Source: Adenophora triphylla var. japonica (Eukaryota > Streptophyta > Magnoliopsida > Asterales > Campanulaceae). From it: a DNA stretch of 64,000 bases. The notes under the pieces are model-generated. The model did no database searches. It was not told the DNA's origin and worked only from the letters and a program-made list of their open reading frames with translations. The stretch spans positions 157,001 to 221,000 of the forward strand of contig JAFEMH010000745.1 of the NCBI GenBank assembly GCA_022495995.1, written 5' to 3'. This document shows, in pieces, positions 1-10,984 of the stretch; the stretch's first letter is position 1, and each line of letters opens with the position of its first letter. The position numbers were made by a program, and so were the translations under genes.

Positions 1-48
1 TTGCTCGATTTATCATTTTGACAAGCATTTTTCTTCCTTCTTGCATAG

Positions 49-1067
49 TTGCATCGTTGGAGGAGTTATTCCCACCGACTGAAGAAACTGCTGCCAATGT
101 CGACCTGATCTTGAATGTGTCCCCTGAGTCCCTCCGAAAGTATAAGCCTACTCCTGTTGAATTTGTTAGGGAAGACTATAGAGAAGAAGAGAGAGTTTCT
201 GTCAGTGTTAGTCCAGTCAAGATGTCGTCTGGTAAGGTCTTTCTTTATAAATTCTTGATCTTGATATCCATGTGACTCTTCTCATTTCCATGATGCAGTG
301 ACCCGTTCGAAGGCAAGCTTTAATGTGAATGACATCATGTCCAGTTTGAGAGCTAAAGTTGGTGTGAAGCTGGAGGGAGGTAAACCCCATCTCCCGAAGG
401 GAGATAGCTTAGCCAAGGGAGGAAAGAAAAAGAAGGTAGATAACTTGGTGATTACGGTGGAGGAGGAATTGAAGATGGAGAGTTTGAAGACCAACATGGA
501 GAGATCTTGGGAGAAGGTAAAAAAAAACCCTTTTTTTCCTGCATAGAATCTTCTAGGTGTTTATTTGATGAACATGTTTTATAGGTGACGAATTTCATGG
601 GATCTTTGGTAAACGAGGTAGAAGTGAAGGAGGATCAAATCAGGATCTTAACCCAAAAGGTGAAGATGGAAGGTGAGAGAGCTGTTCAGGAAAATGCAAG
701 AGATGAACAGGCGGAGAAGGATTTAATGAGTCTTACTACAAGGATATTGAAGGTGGAGGAAGAGCACATAAAGGAACTGGAAGAGGCAAAGGAAAAATTC
801 AGGGCTGACGCCACCAAGGCGGTGATGGAGAGTAGAATTAATATGATCAAAGAATTTGAGGATGGAAAACACAGCGCCTGGAAGATAGAAGATGAAGTAG
901 CCATGTTGGATGCATTCTTGTGTGAAGAGGTAGACGTTGGTGAAGTGAATTCAAATGATGTCAAGGTGCCGGGACAAGGAGAAGCAGGAAAGGAAGAAGA
1001 GAAGGATGAAGCTGAAACATCTGCCAAGGAGGATGATGGTAAGGAAGTTAGTGTACCTGCTGCATAA
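49..1067 (+). pseudogene. C-terminal part of Tat antisense ORF (coiled coil)
   Basis: Three exons can be read by consensus splice sites and by comparison with the copies at 2310-3512 and 6305-8090: about 49-231, 299-515 and 585-1067. The last exon encodes a charged Glu/Lys-rich protein with heptad-like spacing, probably a coiled coil, and ends in an acidic tail before TAA. The N-terminal PF04195-like domain seen in the sister copies would lie left of the window. The visible exons stay open, so this copy may have decayed less than the others, but its gene is incomplete here. The function of such ORFs is unknown. Confidence 0.55.
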
Positions 1068-1376
1068 AAACAATTTAATTTTTACGTTTTAAAACAATTT
1101 TTTATGTTTTATTTGGTCATGCCTCTGTTGGCATGTTAACTTGGGTTTTAGAATAGGGGGGTTGACCCCTAAAACAACTTTACATTTGTGGTTTTTGTAA
1201 GTGGCTCATAAGAGTCCAGACATTTTAGCTTTTGATTGTGTTGGGTTGGTCCAACACCTTAGTTTTTTGGTTAACTTTAGCCATAATGATGCCTTGGATC
1301 GATGTTTTATACCTTTGAATATTTTTCTGTTTAGGTACGAAAGACAACACGTACAAGTGTTGTAACCAATAAGTAT

Positions 1377-1480
1377 AGATAACATGCGACGATATTATAA
1401 CCAAGTTGTAAAGATAACATGCAACGATGTTATAACCAAGTTGTAAAGATAACATGCAACGATGTTATAACCAAGTTGTA
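1377..1480. repeat. 35-bp tandem repeat, three copies
   Basis: Three copies of a 35-bp unit containing 'aacatgcaacgatgtt' and 'ataaccaagttgta' lie downstream of the antisense ORF. Each unit has a short inverted pair (AACATnn/nnATGTT). A related 'aacatg...catgtt' arrangement follows the antisense ORF of the element at 5348-14960, so the repeat belongs to the Tat family's region between ORF and pol. Confidence 0.8.
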
Positions 1481-1979
1481 GGTGACATGTAGAAATGTCA
1501 CTTTTCGGAGTCCTTAGGTAACATGTTAATGTTACAATCCTTAGTTCACATCTTGAATTTTAAAATAGCAGATGCAATTCCCCTGACAAGGTGAATTGTA
1601 TTTGCTTCTTTAAATCAAGTGTGAAAGACGTGCGCCCAGGTAGTTATAATCATGGTTTCACAAGTACATTTTAAAGATACTTTGAAGTATGGGGAGATCG
1701 TGTACCTTATACTATCAAGAGACTTTTGTCCTTTCAAGGAGCTTGCCAAGCGACTTTCTAAAGCTGTTTATCCAATGTTCAGGAGCGTCCATCTTGCATC
1801 ACAAGAATATGTTAGGATTGGGTGTTAGCTTAGCTAACACCCCTCCGATGCTTAAGTCAGTAGAGATTTTGATTAAATAAAAGGAGTAATAAATAGAAAG
1901 GAAATAGAAATTAAATTTAAAAAGAGGTTCGTACCTTGGCGTAAAAATTGTAAAAGAATTTTAACTTACACGTAATATT

Positions 1980-2225
1980 GCTCTAGGCGTAGCTCATGAT
2001 AATGTATTGGAGGGTGATGGCTTGCCCCAGTCACATCCAGTCATCTAACAGGTACGGTTCGACAACTTCATTGTCATGGATTTTAAGGCGTATTAGACTT
2101 TCTTCTTCACTAGTCGCGCTCAATGAGTAGAACACGCCTTCATATTTGTTTTGTAGCATTCTTTTGCAGCCTGTTGGTCTCCCTTCACCTTGATGACTCC
2201 CCAAGGCGTTGGCATCTTTACCATA
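1980..2225 (-). pseudogene. Tat pol fragment (protease-proximal)
   Basis: On the minus strand this fragment reads a TPWGV-type peptide followed by 'QQAAKECYKTNMKA', then a stop. It aligns with the minus-strand sequence near 12350-12450 in the large Tat element, between the protease and RT regions. No larger part of pol remains. It directly abuts an intron of the opposite antisense-ORF copy, which places the junction between two elements near 2225. Confidence 0.5.
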
Positions 2226-2309
2226 TCCGTTGACTACATGTTAAATTTATCATGTTAATTATGCATACTAATAACTGAGACTTCTTGAGCAACATATAAA
2301 AATAACTAA

Positions 2310-3512
2310 CCTTCACAATCTCCACATCATCAAGTTTTCTCTTCTTCTCAACACCTGTATTCTTTTCCGCCTCGCTAGTTGAACTCTCCACCTTGGGGAT
2401 AGGAGGCTTTCCACTCTCAATCTTCGCTCCTGTCTTAGCTTTGATCCCTGACATCAAGTCCTTCATATCAAACCCAACTTGGGAACGAGTTACTGCGTGT
2501 TAAAACAACAATTAGTAGATGCTAAATCAAGATGGAGAAATTGAAGAAATAACGACGGGATGAGAGAAGCAAACTCAGCAATTGTGGTTGATATTTGCGA
2601 AGAGACACAGGAAACAAGCAAATGATCCAATCTACGTTTTCAGAGGTCTTCTCCAACGGAAGAAAGAGATCTCCCAACTTGCTGACTGAAAAAATAGATT
2701 ATCAGCATGTCAAGATAATTTTGGGCTAGGTGCAATAGTCTAAATGTAGAACTAAGACAACTACCTTTAGATTTCCAAGTGGTCACTGAGTCTTCTCCAC
2801 CCACCAAGGTACTCTTCTTCACATAGAAAAACTTATGTTTCCAACCCCTATCAGCAGCATCCATCTCCAAAACTAGGGATTCCATACCCGGCTTAATCCT
2901 AAAGTTGTACCTACCATTCCCATGAGACCTAATCTCTGAGGTAAAGGCTAATTCCTCAATACCTACCACTAGGCCCGTCTCGGTAGCAATTCTATCCATG
3001 GTGAGTATTTGCACCAACCAATGGGCATCAATATGTGTAGGCCAACTCTATCGCATTGAAAAAGCAGGTGATTAAAGGTGAGAAGAGGAATTTCAAGCCT
3101 ACAGTAAAGGGATACTCATATAAACCTATCCACTCATCTGAAGCGTGATCAACACTAAAATGCTCAGTGGGAATTAAAAACTCCACACCTTCGGGAAAAG
3201 CTTTGTTTTTTCTTAAAGATTCAACATGGGACGCATTAAAATTATAGCGCTCATCATCATGATCTTTTATGAACCCAAAGCATCTAAAGCCTTCAGGTAA
3301 ATTAGAACCTACGTCTACAGCTTTTTTCTACCTTTAGCGATTACTACGCCTAGAACTGAGGAAGAAATTGAAGAGAAATAAAAGAAGAACTCACCGAAAA
3401 AGTATGAAGACTTAGCGTCGGACTTGAAAAGGTTTGTAAGATTAAACCGGCCAAAAGGATATTTGAGAGAAGTAATGGTAGTTATAGGCCTCTTTTTAAC
3501 CACGTATCTCAA
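2310..3512 (-). pseudogene. Tat antisense ORF, broken PF04195-like protein
   Basis: The minus strand encodes a peptide with the landmarks EYPFTVGLKF, GIEELAFTSEIRS, GRYNFRIK and ADRGWKHKFFYVKKSTLV. These match the plus-strand protein at 6305-6890 almost block for block and resemble the 'putative gypsy type transposon' domain (PF04195). A frameshift with stop codons at about 3015-3040 splits the domain. A downstream exon (about 2490-2310) starts VTRSQVGFDMKDLMSGIKAK and matches the exon at 299-515. The copy is therefore a spliced ORF antisense to its retroelement, now inactive. The domain assignment rests on remembered motif layout, not on a search. Confidence 0.65.
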
Positions 3513-3589
3513 ACGCCCTGCTAACTCCTTAGTAGTGGGTGGCAGTTGGCAAAATATTTAGCTCTCCGTATTTCCTTAAGAGATTCAAA

Positions 3590-3604
3590 TATTTTGGGGG
3601 CAAT
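3590..3604 (+). other. Polypurine tract of Tat element
   Basis: The sequence attttgggggcaat sits directly before the TG that opens the LTR at 3605. The same tract, reverse-complemented, adjoins the LTR at 5943, which supports it as the plus-strand primer site. Confidence 0.75.
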
Positions 3605-4168
3605 TGTCTATGGTAGAAAAATCAAGTCAGCATGTTCAGTGTCATGGTAAAACGTCTTGAGCTTACATGTTGTTATTACGCCTTGAACTAACATCCTACA
3701 ACTGTTTGTTATTTTCAATTTCCTCCTACTTTTCAGGAATGAGTTATGCATAAAAGAAACCTAGTTTACGGTGACTCCACTCGACCACAACATCAAATAA
3801 AGACCCAGTCCAATCCCGTTAACTCCACAACGGTCATGTTCTACAACAAACTCCGAGATTCAAGGATGGATAGACATGCTAGGTTATTTGTAGAACGGGT
3901 AAAAAAGAGAGTTAGGGACATCACTATAAAGAGGAGAACTCTTAGTTACTCTCTTAATACGCCATAGCTCTGTACTCTAATAATCAATACAATCATTTTT
4001 TGGTTGAGGTAGGTTTTTCCTAAAACCTCCCGAGGTTTTATGCCGGAGAACTATTGTTCATGGGCTTTCCTCGTTACATGAACGTGTTCATCTTGATAGG
4101 AAAATTATATTTCATTTGTGCCCAAAGTTCATCAATACAAATTTACTTGTTGAAATTTGTCCAAAACA
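3605..4168 (+). repeat. 3' LTR of Tat element (564 bp)
   Basis: The LTR starts TGTCTATGG and ends TTGTCCAAAACA. It shares with the LTR at 5348-5943 (reverse complement) the stretch 'cctcccgaggttttatgccgg' and the terminal 'cttgttgaaatttg-ccaaaaca'. A TATA-like ctataaaga lies near 3923. It is a diverged relative of the 596-bp LTR, not the same subfamily. Confidence 0.75.
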
Positions 4169-4365
4169 CGTACTATATTCTGCTAACTTTTTCATTTCTA
4201 TTTTACTTTTTATACTAATAAGATTTTTTTTTTCTTAATCCTTATGCAAAGTAAAACTCATAATCATATTATGGGACGGAGGAGAGTATGTTGGATTAGA
4301 TGATTCATAGGTTGGATCAGGTAGGTTAGAAGATAAATAATAAGTTTTTTGTTCTGCCAGACTAG

Positions 4366-4980
4366 ACATGGGCAAACCGGAATTGCAACCAGACCGGAAC
4401 CATAACTGCTTAAATCGGAACAGTGAAAAACAGTAACCATAGGGAATTGAAACCGTGCGGTTCACTGTTCCATCTCGGTTCAAATTTTTAAGAACCGGAG
4501 AACTAGTGGTTCAAACCGGGTTAGTTATCTTAGTTTTTAATTGATACGATTGATTTTTTAAACAAAATATGTTAAATATATTACATTTTGATTCATTTTC
4601 AACCAAAAGCATTAAATTTTTAACAGTTTCTGGGAAAACAGTGACCAAAATGCAGTTCTGGAAAAATAGTGACAAAAATACAATTTCTGGAAACAGTGAC
4701 CAAAATACAATTTTTGGAAAAACAGTGACCAATATACAGTTTCTGAAAAAAATAATGACCAAAATACAGTTTCTGGAAAAAAAAATGACCAAAAACACCA
4801 AAAACAATTTCTTAAAGGAAAAAAAAAAGAGAGGACATTGGATTCGTCCAAACCGGGAATCTGGAACTAAGACTGGAACCGTGGTTTACTATTTCATCTT
4901 GGTTAACGTTACATGGTTTCACAAAATCAAAACTGGCCGTTCGAAATCGAAAATGTAAACTGATTGTCCATTTCAGCCTG
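4366..4980. mobile_element. Decayed hAT-like non-autonomous element (tentative)
   Basis: The stretch opens near TAGACATGGGCAAACCGG and closes near TTGTCCATTTCAG. Both flanks carry scattered aaccgg/ccggtt motifs, as do the two better-defined hAT elements in this window. The ends are only loosely inverted and I found no 8-bp duplication. The centre is a tandem array (4618-4815). Confidence 0.3.
4618..4815. repeat. About 28-31-bp tandem repeat, six to seven copies
   Basis: Degenerate units of the form 'cagtgaccaaaatacaatttctggaaaaa' repeat six to seven times. The period keeps reading frames open on both strands, so the opposed low-complexity ORFs here are products of the repeat and not genes. 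Confidence 0.8.
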
Positions 4981-5347
4981 CCTAATTAATCTGCTGCAAT
5001 TATTATCAACTGCCATGATATCCACATCATTATTAGAATGATGATATAAAATCAATCGCAAAAGTACTCATCCATCAAAGTTTAATCTCGGCTTGCTCAT
5101 CCATCAAAATTTCAATCTCAGCAGAGGTTGTCTTGAAAAATCTCATAACAATTATGGTAATTACTACCGATCCTGGTCCTCAAAGAACTCATGTCAACCC
5201 TATTATATCACTTTCTCATTTTTAATTATATCACTTTCTTCCTCAGCTCATCCATGGAAATTAAAAAGCCAAACCCTAACCAAACCTACTTAAAAATCTT
5301 TCTAAAATCATAGAAAAATCCAATTGGCGATCTGTCAGCTTCCTTGT
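4981..5347. other. Spacer without recognised features
   Basis: AT-rich sequence between the decayed element and the large Tat element. I see no gene, RNA or repeat here. Confidence 0.6.
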
Positions 5348-5943
5348 TGTTTTGGTCAAATTTCAACAAGCGAATTAGATGAGAAGAAAAGTGACTAAAG
5401 TGATATGAATCTAGGTACAATGATTATCAAGTTGAATAGAAATGGACACAAGATGTTTGTTGACTAGGGAAAGCCCTTGAACAACTTGTTCGCCGGCATA
5501 AAACCCCGGGAGGATTTGGCTCCTGCCTTGACCGAAAGTTTACTAGGAATTCTCTTGAGATTACAATGCTAAGAGCGTATGAAAAAGGGAGCTTAAGCTA
5601 GTGAAGAACGTGTGTGTAAATACAGTGTCTCTCTCCCTTTTATACCTCAAAATAAAACTAATTATCAAAGAAGGATTATGCGCCTATAAAATCGGGGAAG
5701 AGGTTGATCAAATAGAGATATATCCGCCATTTATTGTTTGAGGGAGAAGATAAGATCCATTGCTGAAGAAACGTTGTTGACTTAATCTTTGCTTCTTGTG
5801 ACACGTGCCCTATAAAATAGGAAGAACGTTACTGCGTCCCAACCTGCAGAAAGCCAAGTTGTAAATGGAACAACTCAAGTTGTTAGTACCAAGTTGTTAA
5901 GTATAAGTTATAAACATATTGACTGAAAATGTAGGGCCCAACA
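5348..5943 (-). repeat. 3' LTR of the Tat element (596 bp)
   Basis: On the minus strand it starts TGTTGGGCCC and ends GACCAAAACA. It is nearly identical to the solo LTR at 15392-15988 and to the partial LTR at 14639-14960. On the minus strand a TATAAAAG box lies at 5644-5637. Confidence 0.9.
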
Positions 5944-5960
5944 ATTGCCCCCAAACTTTT
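5944..5960 (-). other. Polypurine tract
   Basis: On the minus strand the sequence AAAGTTTGGGGGCAAT immediately precedes the 3' LTR, the expected place for plus-strand priming. Confidence 0.75.
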
Positions 5961-6304
5961 TGAATTTTAAAATGAAGAATAGAAAGAGACAAAAGAATTT
6001 CAAAAAGTTTGCCAAAATAAGAAAGAAAAAAAATGACGGTTTAAAAGGGACGCGATGGGACGGTTTTAAGAAGTTTTCCCGAGGCAAAAAGATTTATTTG
6101 TTTTATAGTCCCAACCACTCTCAACCTCCATAAATACACAGACTCCTGTTCCAACTCTCTTTTTCAAAACGTTACTTTCACAAAGATTTCGAGAAGAGGG
6201 ACCAGAGAAGACGGTTTGGAGAGGAAAAATCAAGTAGAGATTGACGGTGAGTTTCTTGTTTTCTTTTCAATTCCATCTTTGATTTTCTGTTTAAGTTTGA
6301 AAAA

Positions 6305-8090
6305 ATGGGGAAGAGAAAGGCGGTGACTTTAATCGAGAGTGGAGAGGGTTTGCCCGCGGGTTTTCTCACCCAAAACATGTTGAAGAACCCTGAAAAAGAG
6401 AAGTGTAGAATCCCCGCTACTAATTTAGAAATCATCAAGAAGAATCATGCCATGGCATATGAAACTGAGTTTTTTACCCACCTTGACCTAACCCCAGAAT
6501 GTTATTCCCCTGAATGGGTATGTTTCCCCGAATACCCCTTCACTATTGGTTTGAAATTCCCCTTCCCGATCTTAATCACCAAGTTCTTTGCTGCTACCAA
6601 ACTTAACTATGCCCAACTTATGCCCCAAGGTTGGAGAAGTCTACAAACCCTCGTAAGGTTAAATGCAGAAACAGAGTTGGAAATAGGTTTAGAGGAATTC
6701 GCTCTCACAAATGAAATTAGGAGTTTTGGTTTAGGGAGGTATGGCTTTAGGGTTAAAGCTGGTAGGATATCCTTTCTAAATGACAATATTGATACCGCCG
6801 ATAGAGGGTGGAAGAACAAATTCTTTTTTGCCAAGAAGAGCACCCTGGTGAAGGATGAGGGTGCCAACTTCAAATGGAGGTCCCAAGGTAGTATAGGCAA
6901 ATTTTCTAATTCTAATAATTCTCCCTAATAACTCATGTAACTAATTCTCCAATTTTCTCTTTGGCTTAGTTGCGAAATTGGATGTGCTCTTTCCTTTTAA
7001 GGACAACACGGAGGAGAATGTGAGCAAGATTTATGATTTGGACCTGTTAGTGAGAACTTTTAAGGTACTACCAGTTCAATTTGTTGCGTATCAAGACGAG
7101 GAAGTTGGTCCCGAAGAAGCCCAAGAAACAAATCTTGAAGAAACTTTATCCGAGCCCATCCAAATGTCTACAAAGTTAATTAAATACCTGAAATCTTTGC
7201 CTATCTCCAACTTGTTCTAATTCCTTTGTTTCGTTCTAACTTTTCAACCTTTTTGCAGCCACCTTCTCTAAGGACACCGTTAGTGCTGCTGGCCTACTTG
7301 CCGCGGCTAGAGCAAAGAGTTTAGCAAGGCAAGATAGTAAACCCCCACCCCAAATGTCTCGTTGTGGCTAGCTCCGATATGATTGCATCCAAGAAGAAGG
7401 GGGATGCGAAGAAGAGAAAGCTAGTGGATGCCGAAACCACGTATACAAGTGGTGACATGGATATGGGAAAGTTAGGAGAAAAGTTCAGAGCCGTTGTTGA
7501 GAAGGTAAAGATGAAGGGACCTTTGAGTTTTTTCAAGGAGTTTGATAGAATATTAATGCTTCCTTTTATGCAGGAAATTATGATCCCTATTGTGGCCCAC
7601 ATTGATGCATTGAAGATCAAGGCGGCTAGGCTCACCATGAGGTTGCATCGAAGAAGGAGGCCACAAAAAGTGCCAAGGAAGTGGAGAAGTGGAAGAAGGA
7701 AGCAAACAAGCACGCCGTGAAATGGAAGGTTTGAGGAAGGATTTTGAACGCTTAGAAAAAGAAGTGGAAGCCATCGTGGCCGAGAACAAGGCTCACATGA
7801 AAGAACTTGCGGCCGCGGAGGGAAACTTTAAATTTCATGCCACCAAGACTTTGTTAGAGGCTCGAATTCGGATGATTGAAGAATATAAAAATGGGCAAGC
7901 CATAACTTGGAACCCTGGAGGACGAGAGAAAAGTTTTGGGGGACCATATTGGGGAGCCACGGATGCGTAAGAAGTGAACTCCGCGGCCTTGGAAGCCCTA
8001 GTTGATGATGCCAACAAGGATCTCGAACACCATTATGGTTACACCCAACGACCAAGGGGAAAACACAACACCGGCGGCAAGAGCCACTAA
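6305..8090 (+). pseudogene. Antisense ORF of Tat element, PF04195-like plus coiled coil
   Basis: Exon 1 starts at ATG 6305 and runs to about 6890, encoding about 195 residues. The landmarks SPEWVCFPEYPFTIGLKFPF, QLMPQGWRSL and TADRGWKNKFFFAKKSTL match the 'putative gypsy type transposon' domain (PF04195) layout. Splice sites give a second exon from about 6970 to 7172, a third from about 7259 to 7507, and a fourth region from about 7575 with Lys/Glu-rich coiled-coil sequence. Frameshifts near 7367 and 7725 and an in-frame TAA at 7968 break it; the frame then runs on to TAA at 8090. The ORF is opposite to gag-pol and inside the element, between integrase and the 3' LTR. Two further copies here (49-1067, 2310-3512) keep that placement, so it is a fixed part of the family. 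Its role is unknown. Confidence 0.75.
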
Positions 8091-8588
8091 GTTTAAAAAC
8101 ATTTTAAAGTTTTTGGGTATTTTTGGATGAAAAACAATTTTTGCTTTATTTGTGTACCTCTATTGGTACAACAAATGGGGGGAGTGTCCCCAAAAACAAG
8201 GTTTTTTAGTTTGTAATGGCTCATAAGAGCCGAGACAATTTATTTGGGGGTACTAGGTTGGTCTAGTACTCCAAGCTTTTTAGGTTTTTAGGGACTTGTT
8301 GGCTTATCCAACTTGTCCTTTAGTTTGCAAAAAATCTTTTGGGAAACACTTAATGGTTTTTTAGCAAAGTATCTTCTGTCTCTGAGCGACGCTTGTTTGT
8401 TCTTTAGATAACATGTAAATGTTAAAAACCGTAGGTAACATGAAAATGTTACAACCAATAGTTCACAACTTGAAGAAGTGTGAAAACGTGCGCCCAGGCG
8501 AAGGTGTCGAAACCTTAATTCGTAAGAAAAGAGGAATATATTTTAACCATAAGTACCTTTGATCAGAGGTAATTCGTTTGAAGAGATA

Positions 8589-8875
8589 GAACAAGTATCA
8601 GCCGTCCTGGCGTGTCAACAAGTTCTATCCCTCTCCAGCTAGAATTCCAACATGTATCAGCCGTACTGGCGTGTCAACATGTTGAAATTTTCTTCCTCAG
8701 GTTCAAACATGTATCGCCCGTGCGCGTGTCAACATGCTTGACCTTTGTCCTCCTCGTGCTCAAACATGTATCGCCCGTACCGGCGTGTCAACATGTTTGT
8801 CCTGTTCTCAGCTTAGGTCTCAACAAGTATCGCCCGCATCTGCGTGTCAACATGTTGAGCCTACTCCGTTTGCTC
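8589..8875. repeat. Five tandem 57-60-bp units with internal inverted repeat
   Basis: Five units start near 8589, 8648, 8705, 8762 and 8820. Each has an about 35-bp core of the form aacatgtatcgcccg-n-ggcgtgtcaacatgtt whose ends are inverted (AACATG/CATGTT), joined by a variable spacer. The array lies between the antisense ORF and integrase. The open frame across 8612-8977 is a product of the array. Confidence 0.85.
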
Positions 8876-9067
8876 AAGTTGCACCTCGCAAAACAAATTC
8901 ATGTTAGGTTGGGCGTTAGCATAGCTAACGCCCTCCGACGCTCAAGTCGCAATGTTTTAATAAGAGTAAAAAATTGAAATGCGTAATTGAACTCGACATA
9001 AATTTAAACCGTACTGTGGAGTCTAGTTATAAATAACTAGACTTACATGAAATAAAGTTTCAAGTGG

Positions 9068-10310
9068 ATAGCGTTCCAACTTCTAGGATTCTGTCTCCAC
9101 TGGGGTTGACAACCGCATGCACCTTTGCCGGCCTTCGGCATCGATGAGATATGGGCCTTCCCACTTGGGAGCCACCTTACCTCGCATTCAATTCTCTTGT
9201 ATTTTGAAATACTTTCCTTAAAACTAAATCACCAACCCGGAACCTTCTAACTCGACATTCTTGTTGTAAGACCTAGCAATTCGGCCGATAAGCCGCCATC
9301 CTTATCTTGGCTAAATCCCCGATCTCATCAATTGTATCTAAATCTTGAGTTAGCAAGAGGTTATTTTCATCTTGAGTTAATAAGCCATACCTTGTCGTTG
9401 GGACCGTCGCTTCAACTGGAATTACAGCCTTTCACTCCGTATACTAAAGAATAGGGAGTTCTACCTCGTGGCTCCTTTAGAAGTAGTTCTATCTCGCCCA
9501 TAGCACAAGTGGTAATTCTTCAACCCACTTTCCCTTCTTTTGATCTAGACGCTTTTTCAAGTTGTTGATGATCAACTTGTTGCTTGACTCACCGGCCATT
9601 GGCTTGAGGGTGGACAGTGTCGACATGACTAACTTGATGCCCCAATGAGTACAAAAGTCCCTGGTCTTCTTACTTATGAACCGTGACCCGTTGTCACATA
9701 CAATCTCCGATGGTACACCAAACCTCGCTAATGATATTTTTCTTTAAAAATGAAATTACCTCTTTATCTCTTACTTGTACATAAGCTTCGCCTCGATCCA
9801 TTTCGAGAAATAATCGGTTAGAGCCAACATGAACACTTTGCCTCCGGAGCTTTAGGCAACTTGCCTACAATATCCATGCCCCACCGCATGAAAGGCCAAG
9901 ATGAGACTATAGGATGTAGAGGCTCGGCAGTTGATGCAAGATGTTCGTGTCTTTGGCGGGCATCACACTTTGTACGTAGCTCATGGCATCTCGACGCATG
10001 GTTGGCCAATAGTATCCCGTCTTGAGGGCCTTGGATGCTAATGCCTTTCCTCCAGAATGGTTCCCACATATTCCTTCATGGATTTCTTTAAGCACCACTT
10101 CAACTTGATCATTATCGACACATCTCAAGTAGTGTCCTGCAAAAGACTTCTTAAACAGCACATTATCTATCAAAACGAAAGTCGAAGTACGAATCTTAAA
10201 AGATCTAACATTCTTAACATCAGGTGGAATAGTTCCAAGTTGAAGAAACTCAATTACAGTTGGGTCCAAGAAGGTTTAGCATCCGGTGCCCCAAGAGGTG
10301 GCGTAACCAC
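9068..10310 (-). pseudogene. Tat integrase (broken)
   Basis: From about 10270 leftwards, the minus strand shows the zinc-binding integrase N-terminus (HEGICGNHSGGKALASKAL, GYYWPTMRRDA, then a damaged CxxC). This is followed by the core opening WPFMRWGMDIVGKLPKAPE. Further left, fragments in shifted frames match the rest of the core (VPSEIVCDN-, HPQANGQ- and KGKWVEELP-like stretches) and a C-terminal GDLVL/WEGPY-like region. Frameshifts at about 9915 and 9830 and several later ones make it inactive. It follows the second RNase H, as expected for Tat elements. Confidence 0.75.
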
Positions 10311-10329
10311 TTGAATTTCCTCAACTTGG

Positions 10330-10791
10330 TCTATTGAGGTACTTAACATAAATAATTGGTATACTAGAATGCAACATTGATTTGCAAGTTGAACCCAAGT
10401 TAGCCAAGGCGTCTGCTTCTGTGTTCTCTTCTCTAGGGACCTGTTCCAAAGAGAATGATAGAAATTTCGAAGCTAAAGCCTTAACATGTTGGAGGTACAG
10501 AGTCATCTTGGAATGTTTCGCCATATAACTGCCATTAAAGTGGTTAGCTAGCAATTGAGAGTCAACAAATACATTTAAATGTGTAATATTCAGATTCAAA
10601 GTTGTAGTTAAACCCATGATTAGGGCTTCATACTCAGCTTCATTATTTGTTGCACTGAATTCACAAGATACGGCTTGAGGTATGATATCAGCTTGAGGGG
10701 ATTTTAGGACTATTCCCAAGCCAATCCCTTTGGAATTTGAGGCTCCATCTCGTAAACAATGTCCAAAATCGAGGAATAGTTTTACCTTCAA
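10330..10791 (-). pseudogene. Second RNase H domain (archaeal-like type, Tat marker)
   Basis: The minus strand encodes DGASNSKGIGLGIVLKSP, then SATNNEAEYEALIMGL, then FVDSQLLANHFNGSYMAK and finally EQVPREENTEADALANL. These are the four conserved blocks of the extra RNase H of Tat-clade Ty3-gypsy elements, with catalytic D (DGASN), E (NEAEYEAL), D (VDSQL) and D (EADALA) all visible. The domain itself is open over about 150 residues, although the polyprotein around it is broken. It lies between RT-RNase H and integrase. Confidence 0.85.
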
Positions 10792-10984
10792 GTTGTTGCA
10801 CTTCCAGCTCTACCTCAGCTGCAAACTTGGATCGAAGTCAGCTACGAAATCGGCTAGGGCCTGCGATTTGATGGTGGTTCTCGGCTCGTATGAAATGTCA
10901 TACGTGCTCAACTTGACCGACCACTTGGCCAACTCCGCCCGACAACTGCTGGGGTTCTCAACACATTTCTCATAGGATAATTAG

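Larger units (their letters stand above)
1..2225 (-). mobile_element. Tat-lineage Ty3-gypsy fragment, minus-oriented
   Basis: This block matches the element at 5348-14960 in order and orientation. It has the 3' half of a plus-strand antisense ORF (to 1067), then a non-coding tail, then a short minus-strand pol fragment (1980-2225). Shared tail landmarks are the 'gtgcgcccagg' stretch (about 1630 and 8488) and a short hairpin 'gttagcttagctaac' (about 1825 and 8915). The 3' LTR would lie left of the window. Most of gag-pol is missing, because the block runs straight into an oppositely oriented copy near 2225. Confidence 0.65.
2226..4168 (+). mobile_element. 3' end of a plus-oriented Tat-lineage element
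   Basis: The order is antisense-ORF copy (minus), polypurine tract (3590-3604), then a 564-bp LTR beginning TGTC and ending ccaaaaCA. This is the 3' end of a Tat element in the plus orientation, opposite to the neighbour at 1-2225. All gag-pol is missing on its left. No TSD can be tested because the 5' end is absent. Confidence 0.7.

Noticed and set aside
4569..4958. Opposed long ORFs on both strands, 4569-4958 and 4511-4851
   Set aside because: They arise from an about 30-bp tandem repeat that stays open in several frames; no protein-like composition.
8612..8977. 121-codon plus-strand ORF
   Set aside because: It runs through the five tandem repeat units of the Tat element; a product of the repeat period.
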